A stretch of 64,000 nt of DNA from Unio delphinus. Lineage: Eukaryota > Mollusca > Bivalvia > Unionida > Unionidae. A program made the position numbers and the translations under genes. A model generated the notes under the pieces. That model was not told the origin of the DNA, searched no databases, and saw nothing but the letters and a program-made list of their open reading frames with translations. Below are positions 23,387-35,150 of the stretch, piece after piece. Numbering within the stretch: position 1 is the first letter of the stretch; each line of letters opens with the position of its first letter. Where the stretch lies: assembly GCA_029339505.1 (NCBI GenBank), contig JAQISU010000163.1:1736001-1800000 (forward strand), in the 5' to 3' direction.

Positions 23387-26347
23387 TACTAGCATGCCTA
23401 CAGAAAATTAACCAAGCTAATTAAAATAATCTTTACTAGCATGCCTACAGAAAATTAACCAAGCTATTTAAAATACTCTTTACTAGCATGCTTACAGAGA
23501 ATTAACCAAGCTATTTAAAATACTCTTTACTAGCATGCCTACAGAGAATTAACCAAGCTATTTAAAATAATCTTTACTAGCATGACTACAGAGAATTAAC
23601 CAAGCTATTTAAAATACTCTTTACTAGCATGCCTACAGAAAATTAACCAAGCTATTTAAAATACTCTTTACTAGCATGCTTACAGAGAATTAACCAAGCT
23701 ATTTAAAATACTCTTTACTAGCATGCCTACAGAGAATTAACCAAGCTATTTAAAATAATCTTTACTAGCATGACTACAGAGAATTAACCAAGCTATTTAA
23801 AATACTCTTTACTAGCATGCTTACAGAGAATTAACCAAGCTATTTAAAATACTCTTTACTAGCATGCCTACAGAAAATTAAACAAGCTATTTAAAATACT
23901 CTTTACTAGCATGCCTACAGAAAATTAACCAAGCTATTTAAAATAATCTTTACTAGCATGCTTACAGAAAATTAAACAAGCTATTTAAAATACTCTTTGC
24001 TAGCATGCTTACAGAGAATTAACCAAGCTATTTAAAATACTCTTTACTAGCATGCTTACAGAGAATTAACCAAGCTATTTAAAATAATCTTTACTAGCAT
24101 GCTTACAGAGAATTAACCAAGCTATTTAAAATAATCTTCACTAGCATGCTTACAGAGAATTAAACAAGCTATTTAAAATAATCTTTACTAGCATGCCTAC
24201 AGAGAATTAACCAAGCTATTTAAAATAATCTTTACTAGCATGACTACAGAGAATTAACCAAGCTATTTAAAATAATCTTTACTAGCATGCTTACAGAGAA
24301 TTAACCAAGCTATTTAAAATACTCTTTACTAGCATGCCTACAGAGAATTAACCAAGCTATTTAAAATAATCTTTACTAGCATGCCTACAGAGAATTAACC
24401 AAGCTATTTAAAATAATCTTTACTAGTATGCCTACAGAGAATTAACCAAGCTATTTAAAATAATTTTTACTAGCATGCCTACAGAGAATTAACCAAGCTA
24501 TTTAAAATAATCTTTACTAGCATGCTTACAGAGAATTAACCAAGCTATTTAAAATACTCTTTACTAGCATGCCTACAGAAAATTAAACAAGCTATTTAAA
24601 ATACTCTTTACTAGCATGCCTACAGAAAATTAACCAAGCTATTTAAAATACTCTTTACTAGCATGCTTACAGAGAATTAACCAAGCTATTTAAAATACTC
24701 TTTACTAGCATGCCTACAGAGAATTAACCAAGCTAATTAAAATACTCTTTACTAGCATGCCTACAGAGAATTAACCAAGCTATTTAAAATAATCTTTACT
24801 AGCATACCTACAGAAAATTAACCAAGCTATTTAAAATAATCTTTACTAGCATGCCTACAGAAAATTAACCAAGCTATTTAAAATACTCTTTACTAGCATG
24901 CTTACAGAAAATTAAACAAGCTATTTAAAATACTCTTTACTAGCATGCCTACAGAAAATTAACCAAGCTATTTAAAATAATCTTTACTAGCATGCTTACA
25001 GAGAATTAAACAAGCTATTTAAAATACTCTTTACTAGCATGCCTACAGAAAATTAACCAAGCTATTTAAAATAATCTTTACTAGCATGCCTACAGAAAAT
25101 TAACCAAGCTATTTAAAATACTCTTTACTAGCATGACTACAGAAAATTAACCAAGCTATTTAAAACAATCTTTACTAGCATACCTACAGAAAATTAACCA
25201 AGCTATTTAAAATACTCTTTACTAGCATGCCTACAGAAAATTAACCAAGCTATTTAAAATACTCTTTACTAGCATGACTACAGAAAATTAACCAAGCTAT
25301 TTAAAATAATCTTTACTAGCATACCTACAGAAAATTAACCAAGCTATTTAAAATAATCTTTACTAGCATACCTACAGAAAATTAACCAAGCTATTTAAAA
25401 TACTCTTTACTAGCATGCCTACAGAAAATTAACCAAGCTATTTAAAATAATCTTTACTAGCATGCCTACAGAGAATTAAACAAGCTATTTAAAATACTCT
25501 TTACTAGCATGCCTACAGAAAATTAACCAAGCTATTTAAAATACTCTTTACTAGCATGCCTACAGAAAATTAACCAAGCTATTTAAAATAATCTTTACTA
25601 GCATGCCTACAGAAAATTAACCAAGCTATTTAAAATACTCTTTACTAGCATGCTTACAGAGAATTAACCAAGCTATTTAAAATAATCTTTACTAGCATGC
25701 CTACAGAGAATTAACCAAGCTATTTAAAATACTCTTTACTAGCATGCCTACAGAGAATTAACCAAGCTATTTAAAATACTCTTTACTAGCATGCCTACAG
25801 AGAATTAACCAAGCTAATTAAAATAATCTTCACTAGCATGCCTACAGAGAATTAACCAAGCTAATTAAAATAATCTTCACTAGCATGCTTACAGAAAATT
25901 AACCAAGCTATTTAAAATACTCTTTACTAGCATGCCTACAGAGAATTAACCAAGCTATTTAAAATACTCTTTACTAGCATGCCTACAGAGAATTAACCAA
26001 GCTAATTAAAATAATCTTCACTAGCATGCCTACAGAGAATTAACCAAGCTAATTAAAATAATCTTCACTAGCATGCCTACAGAGAATTAACCAAGCTAAT
26101 TAAAATAATCTTCACTAGCATGCCTACAGAGAATTAACCAAGCTAATTAAAATAATCTTCACTAGCATGCCTACAGAGAATTAACCAAGCTATTTAAAAT
26201 AATCTTTACTAGCATGACTACAGAGAATTAACCAAGCTATTTAAAATACTCTTTACTAGTATGCCTACAGAGAATTAACCAAGCTATTTAAAATAATCTT
26301 TACTAGCATGCCTACAGAAAATTAACCAAGCTATTTAAAATACTCTT

Positions 26348-26960
26348 TACTAGTTTGCCTACAGAAAATTAACCAAGCTATTTAAAATAATCTTTACTAG
26401 CATGCCTACAGAGAATTAATCAAGCTAATTAAAATACTCTTTACTAGCATGCCTACAGAGAATTAACCAAGCTAATTAAAATAATCTTTACTAGCATGCC
26501 TACAGAGAATTAACCAAGCTAATTAAAATAATCTTTACTAGCATGCCTACAGAGAATTAACCAAGCTAATTAAAATACTCTTTACTAGCATGCCTACAGA
26601 TAATTAACCAAGCTATTTAAAATAATCTTTACTAGCATGCCTACAGAAAATTAACCAAGCTATTTAAAATACTCTTTACTAGTTTGCCTACAGAAAATTA
26701 ACCAAGCTATTTAAAATAATCTTTACTAGCATGCCTACAGAGAATTAATCAAGCTAATTAAAATACTCTTTACTAGCATGCCTACAGAGAATTAACCAAG
26801 CTAATTAAAATAATCTTTACTAGCATGCCTACAGAGAATTAACCAAGCTAATTAAAATAATCTTTACTAGCATGCCTACAGAGAATTAACCAAGCTAATT
26901 AAAATACTCTTTACTAGCATGCCTACAGATAATTAACCAAGCTATTTAAAATAATCTTTA
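26348..26960 (+). repeat. Higher-order block: 329-bp (7-unit) duplication in the satellite
   Basis: The rare variant TACTAGTTTGCC occurs at 26348 and 26677, 329 bases apart (7 x 47), and the following units repeat in the same order. A similar 8-unit repeat links 21742 and 22118 through the rare variant GCGTATAG. Confidence 0.85.
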
Positions 26961-28237
26961 CTAGCATGCTTACAGAAAATTAACCAAGCTATTTAAAATA
27001 ATCTTTACTAGCATGCCTACAGAAAATTAACCAAGCTATTTAAAATAATCTTTACTAGCATGCCTACAGAAAATTAACCAAGCTATTTAAAATAATCTTT
27101 ACTAGCATGCCTACAGAGAATTAACCAAGCTATTTAAAATAATCTTTACTAGTATACCTACAGAGAATTAATCAAGCTAATTAAAATACTCTTTACTAGC
27201 ATGCCTACAGAGAATTAACCAAGCTATTTAAAATAATCTTTACTAGCATGCTTACAGAAAATTAACCAAGCTATTTAAAATAATCTTTACTAGCATGCTT
27301 ACAGAGAATTAACCAAGCTATTTAAAATACTCTTTACTAGCATGCCTACAGAAAATTAACCAAGCTATTTAAAATAATCTTTACTAGCATGCCTACAGAG
27401 AATTAACCAAGCTATTTAAAATAATCTTTACTAGTTTGCCTACAGAGAATTAATCAAGCTAATTAAAATAATCTTTACTAGCATGCCTACAGAGAATTAA
27501 TCAAGCTTTTTAAAATACTCTTTACTAGCATGCCTACAGAGAATTAACCAAGCTAATTAAAATAATCTTTACTAGCATGCCTACAGAGAATTAACCAAGC
27601 TATTTAAAATAATCTTTACTAGCATGCCTACAGAGAATTAACCAAGCTATTTAAAATACTCTTTACTAGCATGCTTACAGAGAATTAACCAAGCTAATTA
27701 AAATACTCTTTACTAGCATGCCTACAGAAAATTAACCAAGCTATTTAAAATAATCTTTACTAGCATGCCTACAGAGAATTAACCAAGCTATTTAAAATAA
27801 TCTTTACTAGCATGCTTACAGAGAATTAACCAAGCTATTTAAAATACTCTTTACTAGTTTGCCTACAGAGAATTAATCAAGCTAATTAAAATAATCTTTA
27901 CTAGCATGCCTACAGAGAATTAATCAAGCTATTTAAAATACTCTTTACTAGCATGCCTACAGAAAATTAACCAAGCTAATTAAAATACTCTTTACTAGCA
28001 TGCCTACAGAGAATTAATCAAGCTAATTAAAATACTCTTTACTAGCATGCCTACAGAGAATTAATCAAGCTATTTAAAATAATCTTTACTAGCATGCTTA
28101 CAGAGAATTAACCAAGCTATTTAAAATATTCTTTACTAGCATGCCTACAGAGAATTAACCAAGCTAATTAAAATAATCTTTACTAGCATGCCTACAGAGA
28201 ATTAAACAAGCTATTTAAAATAGTCTTGACTATATTT

Positions 28238-28530
28238 GTGATTCTGCATGTGCTGCAAATAGAATCAAAAAGATATTACATAAAATAATAAATACAGATC
28301 AAGCAGGTTTTATTAAAAAGAGATATACGTTTTTAAAGATTTTATTTAATATAAAAAAATGCAGCTCAAGCAGGTTTTATTAAAAGGAAATATAATTTTA
28401 ACTGTAAAATATATGGCCCCGTTTTCGTCTTTTTAAATGCCATTGAGAAAACATTTGATTCTTTGCCACGACCATTTATACAGATTGTTGGAGTTTTTAA
28501 AATTTAGTTTTCATTAAAAAAAATGGAAAA
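28238..28530 (+). pseudogene. Reverse transcriptase fragment of an L1-like LINE
   Basis: Frame pieces read ANRIKKILHKIINTDQAGF followed by IKKRY, then after an internal repeat FLNAIEKTFDSLPRPFIQ. These match the L1 RT segments usually near ANRLKKVLPKII and the catalytic DFEKAFDSL region; the catalytic Asp is Asn here. A segment with CAAGCAGGTTTTATTAAAA occurs twice, about 75 bases apart. It borders the satellite on its right. Confidence 0.7.
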
Positions 28531-29004
28531 AGCTTTTATTATAATTTAAAATTACGTGCCTTAAGGCAACACGTGACAACACATCACTAACGTTAGGTAG
28601 CAGTACAACTACTCATAAATCTGCATCAGATTTCATATTTCAAATGTTATAAACAATTCAGCAAATTATGGTTATATGCTTTCAAGTTGTATACCAAGTA
28701 ATTAGTGAAATAAGAGGTGTGTACTTACGAAGATCTTCATCAGACACAAAATATGATATAATCCAAACATTGATTGTAGAAACTAGTATATTCTAATAGC
28801 ATTGGCTTGAGAAGCGAATTTCATATTTCCATGATTTTACCAATGAAGACAGTTTTGGGGTTTCATCTGGAAATTTTAAAAATGTGCCAATCAAGTCTCA
28901 ACAAAATTAATTTGGTTAACGTGGTATGGTGGACTGAATTTTAATCTTTCAGAAATAAACTTTAACATTAACATTAATATGCAACTATTCATAACATTAA
29001 GGTG

Positions 29005-29005
<1 letters not shown>
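28531..29005. other. No gene seen
   Basis: AT-rich DNA without open frames or recognised repeats, ending at a TA tract. Confidence 0.6.

Positions 29006-29091
<86 letters not shown>
29006..29091. repeat. (TA)n microsatellite
   Basis: 86 bases of pure TA, the longest TA tract in the window. Confidence 0.98.
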
Positions 29092-29094
<3 letters not shown>

Positions 29095-29146
29095 AAGATA
29101 GAAATACTTCTAAATGAATTAAGCATAGAACATTGAAATCCTCGGT

Positions 29147-29147
<1 letters not shown>

Positions 29148-29194
<47 letters not shown>
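29148..29194. repeat. (CT)n microsatellite
   Basis: 47 bases of CT dinucleotide. Confidence 0.98.
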
Positions 29195-29196
<2 letters not shown>

Positions 29197-29273
29197 GCAT
29201 AAGGGAGAGAATACGGTCAAATCTGTGATGCAAAAGAGGTTAAGAAAACTGAACTGCAACAAGTAACCTTCAA

Positions 29274-29430
29274 GCACAGGTGCTCGACGCGATAAATAGT
29301 AGTATAGAGGGGGTCATATGTCTGAATGGGTCATGGGGGTACTCTAAGGTATTTTTCTCACTCTGTATGGGTTTTTTTCTATAGATTATTATTTTTTTCT
29401 TCATATCAAACTCGCGTCGAGCACCTGTGC
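29274..29430. mobile_element. MITE with perfect 19-bp terminal inverted repeats
   Basis: GCACAGGTGCTCGACGCGA at 29274-29292 is the exact reverse complement of 29412-29430. The 157-base element has no ORF. TTCAA occurs just outside both ends but three bases off on the right, so the target duplication is unclear. The superfamily is not assigned. Confidence 0.75.
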
Positions 29431-29507
29431 CTTTTCAAGTAGCTGTAATGGTTAGGTGTACACGTTCTATGGTATTGATATTAGTTTTCACATTGCCAAT
29501 GATACAG

Positions 29508-29785
29508 ACAGCTCTGGTGGCCTAGTCGGATGCGGGAGGTCGTGGGTTGGATCGTCGGTCGAGTCGTATCAAAGACTTACTCCAATGTTACTAACAGCTG
29601 CCTCGTTTGGCGCTCATCATTAAGAGGTTAGTGTTATGACTGGTCGGCCTGGTGTCAGGATAATATGACTTGGTGGAACATCATGCTAAATGTCCAGTGC
29701 TAGACAAGACTATAAACTGCCGCATTGCCGACATCGTAGCGAAATGACTGAAAAATTGTTAAAGCTGCGTTAAAAATCCAAATCA
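29508..29785 (+). mobile_element. tRNA-derived SINE
   Basis: TGGCCTAGTCGG at 29518-29529 fits a pol III A box and GGTTGGATC at about 29545-29553 a degenerate B box. A body with ACTGGTCGGCCTGGTGTCAG follows, and the 3' end has GTTAAAAATCC and a short AC run. SINEs are non-coding and mobilised by LINE enzymes. Confidence 0.7.
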
Positions 29786-29862
29786 CACACACACACACTA
29801 TTTTTCAATATAATACGGTACACTGGAAATTATAACTATAAAATGGTACCGCACATAGATAA

Positions 29863-30258
29863 TTTTCTAAGTCCTTATACACGTGTAGACAAAGATTTTC
29901 TAAGTCCTTATACACGTGTAGACAAAGATTTTCTAAGTCCTTATACACGTGTAGACAAAGATTTTCTAAGTCCTTATACAGGTGTAGACAAAGATTTTCT
30001 AAGTCCTTATACAGGTGTAGACAAAGATTTTCTAAGTCCTTATACACGTGTAGACAAAGATTTTCTAAGTCCTTATACAGGTGTAGACAAAGATTTTCTA
30101 AGTCCTTATACAGGTGTAGACAAAGATTTTCTAAGTCCTTATACACGTGTAGACAAAGATTTTCTAAGTCCTTATACAGGTGTAGACAAAGATTTTCTAA
30201 GTCCTTATACACGTGTAGACAAAGATTTTCTAAGTCCTTATACACGTGTAGACAAAGA
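29863..30258. repeat. 33-bp array, 12 perfect-length units, E-box bearing
   Basis: Twelve units of exactly 33 bases, nearly identical, differing at one site: CACGTG in seven units and CAGGTG in five. The length is a multiple of 3 and the unit lacks stops on both strands, so the plus strand reads DFLSPYTRVDK repeats and the minus strand LCLHVYKDLEN repeats. The plus frame runs 29843-30313 with an ATG and a unique 18-residue end. Neither protein resembles a known family; coding status is unproven. TACACGTGTA is palindromic. Confidence 0.9.
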
Positions 30259-30313
30259 TGGAACAACTCATCAACGGGATTTTATTTTGATTGATGTGAA
30301 GTGGGTACAATAG

Positions 30314-30833
30314 ATGTCAAGAAAAATCAAAATGAATATGAAGCTGAAAAAGTTCAAGTCATATTGTAGCCGCAATTAAAACGTTTTCATTAAAAAGCAA
30401 ATATTTATAATAATGAAAAAGAACCAATGCAAGAAAAGCTATATTATATTGAAAGAAGCAAGGAAAGAAAATTGATACCATATAAAAGAATCTAACAAGA
30501 AAAATGTTTACGATCTAAACGAAGAAGCGAATCAACATCAAAAATGAGTTTTTGGAAAAGAAATATACATATCATGCTGTGAGAACGCATGGTCTTCGAG
30601 ATATCTCATTTGTACGAAAGAAAAGGTAAGCTCTAAAAAGTGAGGAAACACAGTGAAAAGACTCTATTTACGTTGTCTAAAACATGCTCTGGTCGTTATC
30701 TGGTCCCTCGCCCGGCCAAATACTACACGACGGAGAGATGGAGCAATTGATTCTAATAGGATTCCATGTAAATGACCTATACAAATATATAACTGATCAA
30801 AAACAAATGTTGCAAATATTTAAAGTCATACAA

Positions 30834-30836
<3 letters not shown>
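30314..30836. other. No gene seen
   Basis: A-rich sequence with scattered stops between the 33-bp array and a CT/AC microsatellite. A short plus-strand frame from 30684 runs into the microsatellite and is not credible. Confidence 0.55.

Positions 30837-30923
<87 letters not shown>
30837..30923 (+). repeat. Compound (TC)n(AC)n microsatellite
   Basis: 44 bases of TC followed directly by about 43 bases of AC. Confidence 0.98.
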
Positions 30924-30925
<2 letters not shown>

Positions 30926-30999
30926 ATTATATTGATTCGGTATTAAGATGGTGAAAAAGATTAATCTGTAAGTGTATTACTTTCTTCAATTGGTCATTT

Positions 31000-32480
31000 A
31001 TAATATTTTTTAGTCCGTTCTGATGCTGGCCGTTTCCACTGGCCTGGCTTTTTCCAACGTTTTCGGAAGCCTTGAGACACTTATCGTCTATGTTGCTGGC
31101 ACTGATATATCTGGATTTTGTTGTTGGTCGTGGTTTTGGCAGCATAAATTTGTGTATATGCCTGTCTTTCTCCATTTATGACATACAATGCCATACTAGT
31201 CGTAGAATAACACACTGTTCCATTGAAGGTGCTAGACGCCAGTCTCCTTTAAATAGCACATCTGAGAAACAGAATTCGGTTTTTCATAATAGTTCCGATC
31301 TTTGTAATAGGTTCTGGGAACTTGTGTCTGTCCCAATTAACTGCAGTCTTTAACTTATGGTTCAAGGACTCGCTGTTATTATTTGTTTATGGTACCGGTT
31401 ACTCCTTTGCGTTATGGGTAGAAAACGTAAGTGTTGATTTTGCCCAATATACCAATCATTGCCAATATGATTTGAAAACTGGAAATTGTTGTAAATAGGA
31501 TTCCAAACTCTGACATCTTGAATCAAATTCCGTATCATCTGAGACAAATATTATTCCATCAATTTTTCCAAAAAATTATTTGGAGTATTCTTTTACAAAT
31601 GCCCCATTTTCTTGAAGATATAGTCGGACATTGTCATTAATGTGTTTGGTACACAATACATTTTTTTGCTGCGGATACTAGGCTTTCAGGGCGTTCGTCA
31701 TGCTCTTTTCTTCATCACCTCCAATGGTTAATCGCGCTTTGTGTCCAAATCGATCGCTAACGTGTGAGAAAAAGTTTCCGTACGTTTACTCTTCGGCATT
31801 AAAATGTATTATGTACTGCCCAAACATTACCGGAAAATCGTTGGTGTTCTATTGCTTATCACACATCGATTTTTGTTTGAAAAGACTGACATAGAAATGT
31901 CTCAAGTTGAAAGTTCTATCAACACCTAGAACACTCCCGTCATCTCCTTTACAGTTTCTGATCGAATAAGCCATCTATTGGTTGCTATAAACAATGACAA
32001 CAGGTTTCTCGTGTTTCGTCAACATTATTTCATAGATGACTGGATTACTGTGAAGCTCACTTAAAACACTGATTACATCATCAGCTTTATTTTTTGGAGT
32101 TCATATTTTATTCACGTTTTCATTTGCGGTCTCTGAATTTCTTGGTTTTTTTTTTTTTTTTTTTTTTTTTTGTCTCGTTGATTTTGATGCAATGAAACTA
32201 TTGTCGTCCATAAGTTTTGTCATAACATTGCCGACTTTCTAGTGCTTTGCCATTGTAGCTGCTCTCTGAATAATTTTTGCGTTAATCCTTACATATGGCT
32301 CCGATTTCATAGAATTTCCTTGCCTTTTTTGTCTCTACAGAAATGGAATCGGGCAGTCCAGCAATTGTTATTATTTTTTGGAATGATTTGTCTTCCATCA
32401 ATTTAGAATAATATATACGCAGTGTTTAAAAAAATGGCTGAGGAAATATCGATTCATATGTGATCCAACAGTGATTATTT
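31000..32480 (-). pseudogene. MULE-type transposase, decayed
   Basis: On the minus strand, traces in order are DDVISVLSELHSNPVIYEIM, EKPVVIVYSN, then SVLGVDRTFNLRHFYVSLFK (first catalytic Asp codon at 31918-31920), FPVMFGQYIIHFNAEE, IGGDEEKSMTNALKA near 31683-31728 and SESLNHKLKTAVNW near 31331-31376. This order and the VDRTFNL, GDEEK and SE-NH-LK motifs match MULE transposases of animal genomes, which cut and paste DNA with a DDE catalytic core. In-frame stops and frame changes show it is dead. A 26-base T run (poly(A) on this strand) interrupts its N-terminal side. No inverted ends were found. Confidence 0.8.
32146..32171 (+). repeat. Poly(T) run
   Basis: 26 consecutive T within the MULE pseudogene region; could mark a retroposon tail on the minus strand or a slippage tract. 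Confidence 0.95.
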
Positions 32481-32607
32481 TCTTGACACACTACTGTTCC
32501 TTTTTCATATACACGGTACGTAATTTGTCAACCGAATAGGTGACAACTGATTAACTGTTGTAGCACTTCTACAATACCAAACATCACTCACAAGTCATCG
32601 GTGAAGT

Positions 32608-32722
32608 CAGCGCCGGATTAAGCACCGTGGAGGCCCATAGGCAGTCAAACTTTTGGGGCCCCATAAAAGTCGCGGGGCTCATAGGCAGTTGCCTACTCTG
32701 CCTAATGGGTAATCCGGGACTG
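32608..32722. mobile_element. hAT-type MITE with perfect 8-bp target duplication
   Basis: A 115-base element with ends CAGCGCCGGATTA and, reverse complemented, CAGTCCCGGATTA (11 of 13 matched). GGTGAAGT at 32600-32607 and again at 32723-32730 is an exact 8-base target duplication, the hallmark of hAT transposition. No ORF; it must have been moved by a hAT transposase elsewhere. Confidence 0.9.
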
Positions 32723-33656
32723 GGTGAAGTTCTGGCACCATCGCTTGAAATGGAGCTGATTTAGGGTGAGTAATGACTCCTGACACGTCAGATACGGTAC
32801 AAGGATCTAGTGATTCCTTACATTTGTCGGTGGTTTCCGCTTTCATAATATAAATGTCTTCATCGTGATCAACGGTTTGTAAAATGTAAGTCAAATCATC
32901 TAAACTCGCCCTGCAGTTCAGCAAATCAAGAGTTAATATTAAACGTTCATTGTGACAAAGTAAGATATGCAAATATAGTCGCAGATGTTGCGAATCAAGT
33001 AGCCATTATCGAAAATTGAACGTTTTTTTAAACTCAGCATTTAGGATCATTGTGCACGATAGCTGGCATAACATTACGAGATTTTATTAGCCAATAACCT
33101 TTTTGAATTTACTGCATTATTATTAATTGAAGTATAAATATTACAATTAATAAGAATACGAATGCAAATTTTGGTGAGTGGAAATAGATATTGAAGAAAG
33201 AAAGAAGAAAAAAAAACAACAACACATGGAACATTTAACATTTGAATAACTGGTGCCACATAATTCGAAGCTAACACCATAGATTTAAAGTATAAAATTA
33301 AAACTAATCAACAGTATATGAAATGTATGTATATCTTATTATGTAGGTCTTCATTTATCTTTGTCCGTACACCTAATCATAATGCCTTTACGCAATAATG
33401 TATTCATACGGTCAAATAACTCAAATTAATCTTAAACCTTTACCGAATTTGGTTAAGTAAGACATAGGGTTTTTTTTTTTCATTAGGAAAAAATCGGTTT
33501 GTGGAAATGAAATTGTTTAAAATTTAAAAGTGTGGGGAGCGTTCAAATTTATCGATGACACAATGCGATTTGGTGTTGATCTGAGTTGATTTTGGTGGCT
33601 ATTTTGGTGTGGATTTTGGATTTGTGGGTGGATTTTGGGTGTTTTGTAACACCGCG

Positions 33657-33960
33657 CTACAAACACCAACAAGAAGAAAGTTTGAAAATTCGATGATGAA
33701 CGTACTTGACATCCATCGAGGAATACGTAGGAGTTCGCTCCAGAATGTATGCATGATCGAGCGACTTCGGACGTAGTATCCTGGTTCTGTTGTAAATTGA
33801 AAAACCTGGAACTGTTCCAAGCCTAGAGTTTATCACTTTCATCTCAAATATTTCCTCAAACCATTCAATGGTGTCTTCTAAAGGTATGTCCATTCGTATG
33901 TCCAACAAATGTAGCTCTCCTGTCTGTTTTTTAAAAATCTTTTTAAGTATTGGTTCTGCC
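33657..33960 (-). CDS. Unrecognised minus-strand open frame, possible exon
   Basis: Open from just after an AG near 33942 to a stop near 33657. Readable parts include LDIRMDIPLEDTIEWFEE, IFEMKVINSRLGTVPGF and SLDHAYILERTPTYSSM. The composition is balanced and soluble-protein like, unlike the low-complexity frames nearby, but no family is recognised. It abuts the 3' end of LINE copy E, so it could be a host exon or part of another transposon. Confidence 0.35.
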
Positions 33961-34664
33961 AGTGCAGGGAGGTGTGCTCTGATCGAGGTACTCTAAAGAT
34001 GATCCGAGCAGCTTGTTTCGAACGTTTGAAGTTTCTGGAGTAGATATTGAAACGAACCTGACAGAATTGAGTTACAATAGTCCAGTCTTGAAAGTACTAA
34101 TGAACATACAATTGTTTTAGTGCCATCAACTGAAAGATATTTGTGAATGGAGCTGATGCATCTTAAAATATGCAGCCTTGCATATGTTCATGACATGTTG
34201 GTGCAGTGTGAGAATACTGTCAAGAGTAACACCTAGGCTTCGAACTTCCTGTGTGAATTTAATGTTGGTTTTGCTGATATTTTTTGTTTGAGGTAAAGGA
34301 TGTGAATGACAAAGTCTTTGTGTTGTGATTAGAATAGCCTCAGTTTTATCATCATTCATCTGCAGCTTGTTACATGTCATCAATGATTTCACATCAGGAA
34401 TACACCTCTCTACTCCTTGGATGGTAGCATCAACTTCAGTTGGGTGGCTAGGCTTGTATATTTGGGTGTCATCAGCATACAATTGGTGAGACACTGAATG
34501 AATATATATGATACTTGAGAGCAGCTGAGTGTATAAAATGAAGAGAACCGGTCCCAGAAAAGGCCCGGTGGAACACCACAACATAGATCAACTGGACCGG
34601 AGTGTGGCAAGGGTGATATGCAGACTGTACATTGCTAAAAGACTTTGAATTCAGATGAGATAAA
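33955..34664 (-). mobile_element. LINE copy E, L2-like fragment with internal deletion
   Basis: Minus-strand RT fragment of the same family as copies C and D: QLYADDTQIYKPSHPTEVD (catalytic motif intact), MTCNKLQMNDDKTEAILITT, VRSLGVTLDSILTLHQHVM. Compared with copy D, about 250 bases are missing between the segment near 34595 and GGCAAGGGTGATATGCAGAC. The 3' tail is absent. Its 5' half belongs to the 691-bp duplication. Confidence 0.85.
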
Positions 34665-34717
34665 AGTTGGCCTTTTGTTGCAATCCAATCAATAATATAA
34701 GTTTTCCCTTTCTTTAC

Positions 34718-34864
34718 TTATCTCTTCTGAAGTTTGACAGATTTCCCTCTGGCATTTCAGTTCTTTTTCAAGGTTACTGTCAGAAGATGGCATCCATAAT
34801 TTCACTTCCTCCCACTGTATACCCAAAGGCCTGTGTAAATTTAATTCTCCCAGCACCAGGTTCA
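34718..34864 (-). CDS. Possible orphan exon inside the duplication (also at 36313-36459)
   Basis: On the minus strand TTTCAG at the 5' side and GTAAAG at the 3' side bound 147 bases whose frame reads NLVLGELNLHRPLGIQWEEV then KLWMPSSDSNLEKELKCQ. The sequence is protein-like, with balanced residues and no low complexity, and both splice motifs are present. The gene is not identified and no neighbouring exon was found, so it may be a stranded exon copy. The right-hand duplicate is identical. Confidence 0.35.
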
Positions 34865-35001
34865 CTGAAATGAATATACATTTTCTAATATGAATTCTTT
34901 CAGTTAATGTTGAGAATGATAACACCCGTGTGTATAGCCTTCAATTGCACTACATGGTGTAACACTCTGCCAAAACAGTACAGACTGCTAACCAGTAATT
35001 A

Positions 35002-35150
35002 CAGTGCCAGATTACCAAATAAGCAGTGTGGGCACCGACCTATGGACCCCCAAGACAACGGATCAAAAAAATATCGATAGGAGATAATATGCCAGGGGGT
35101 TCTCAAGATTTCAGTGCCTACGGGCATCTGCAAAGTGTAATCCGGCCCTG
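35002..35150. mobile_element. hAT-type MITE (duplicate at 36597-36745)
   Basis: Ends are CAGTGCCAGATTAC and, reverse complemented, CAGGGCCGGATTAC (12 of 14). Flanks AGTAATTA and GGTATTTA agree at 6 of 8 positions, consistent with an aged 8-base target duplication. Related to the 32608-32722 element by its ends. Confidence 0.75.

Larger units (their letters stand above)
20608..28227 (+). repeat. Satellite array, about 162 units of 47 bp
   Basis: The unit begins TACTAGCATGCCTACAGAGA, continues ATTAACCAAGCTATTTAAAA and ends TAATCTT or TACTCTT. Unit starts fit 20614 + 47n; checked points at 20661, 20708, 22729, 23434, 26160 and 28181 all fall in phase, the last being exactly 161 units on. So the array changes by substitution only, or indels cancel. 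Common variants are GCATGCC/GCATGCT/GTATGCT, AGAGAATT/AGAAAATT, CTATTT/CTAATT and AATCTT/ACTCTT. Each unit carries TAA in several frames and 47 is not a multiple of 3, so it is not coding. The left flank is unique sequence after LINE C, the right flank a LINE relic. Confidence 0.97.

Noticed and set aside
20608..28227. CRISPR array
   Set aside because: Units are contiguous with no unique spacers, and the genome is eukaryotic.
29518..29553. tRNA gene
   Set aside because: A and B boxes are present but a cloverleaf cannot be formed and a SINE body follows.
29863..30258. CRISPR-like direct repeats
   Set aside because: The 33-bp units abut directly; there are no spacers.
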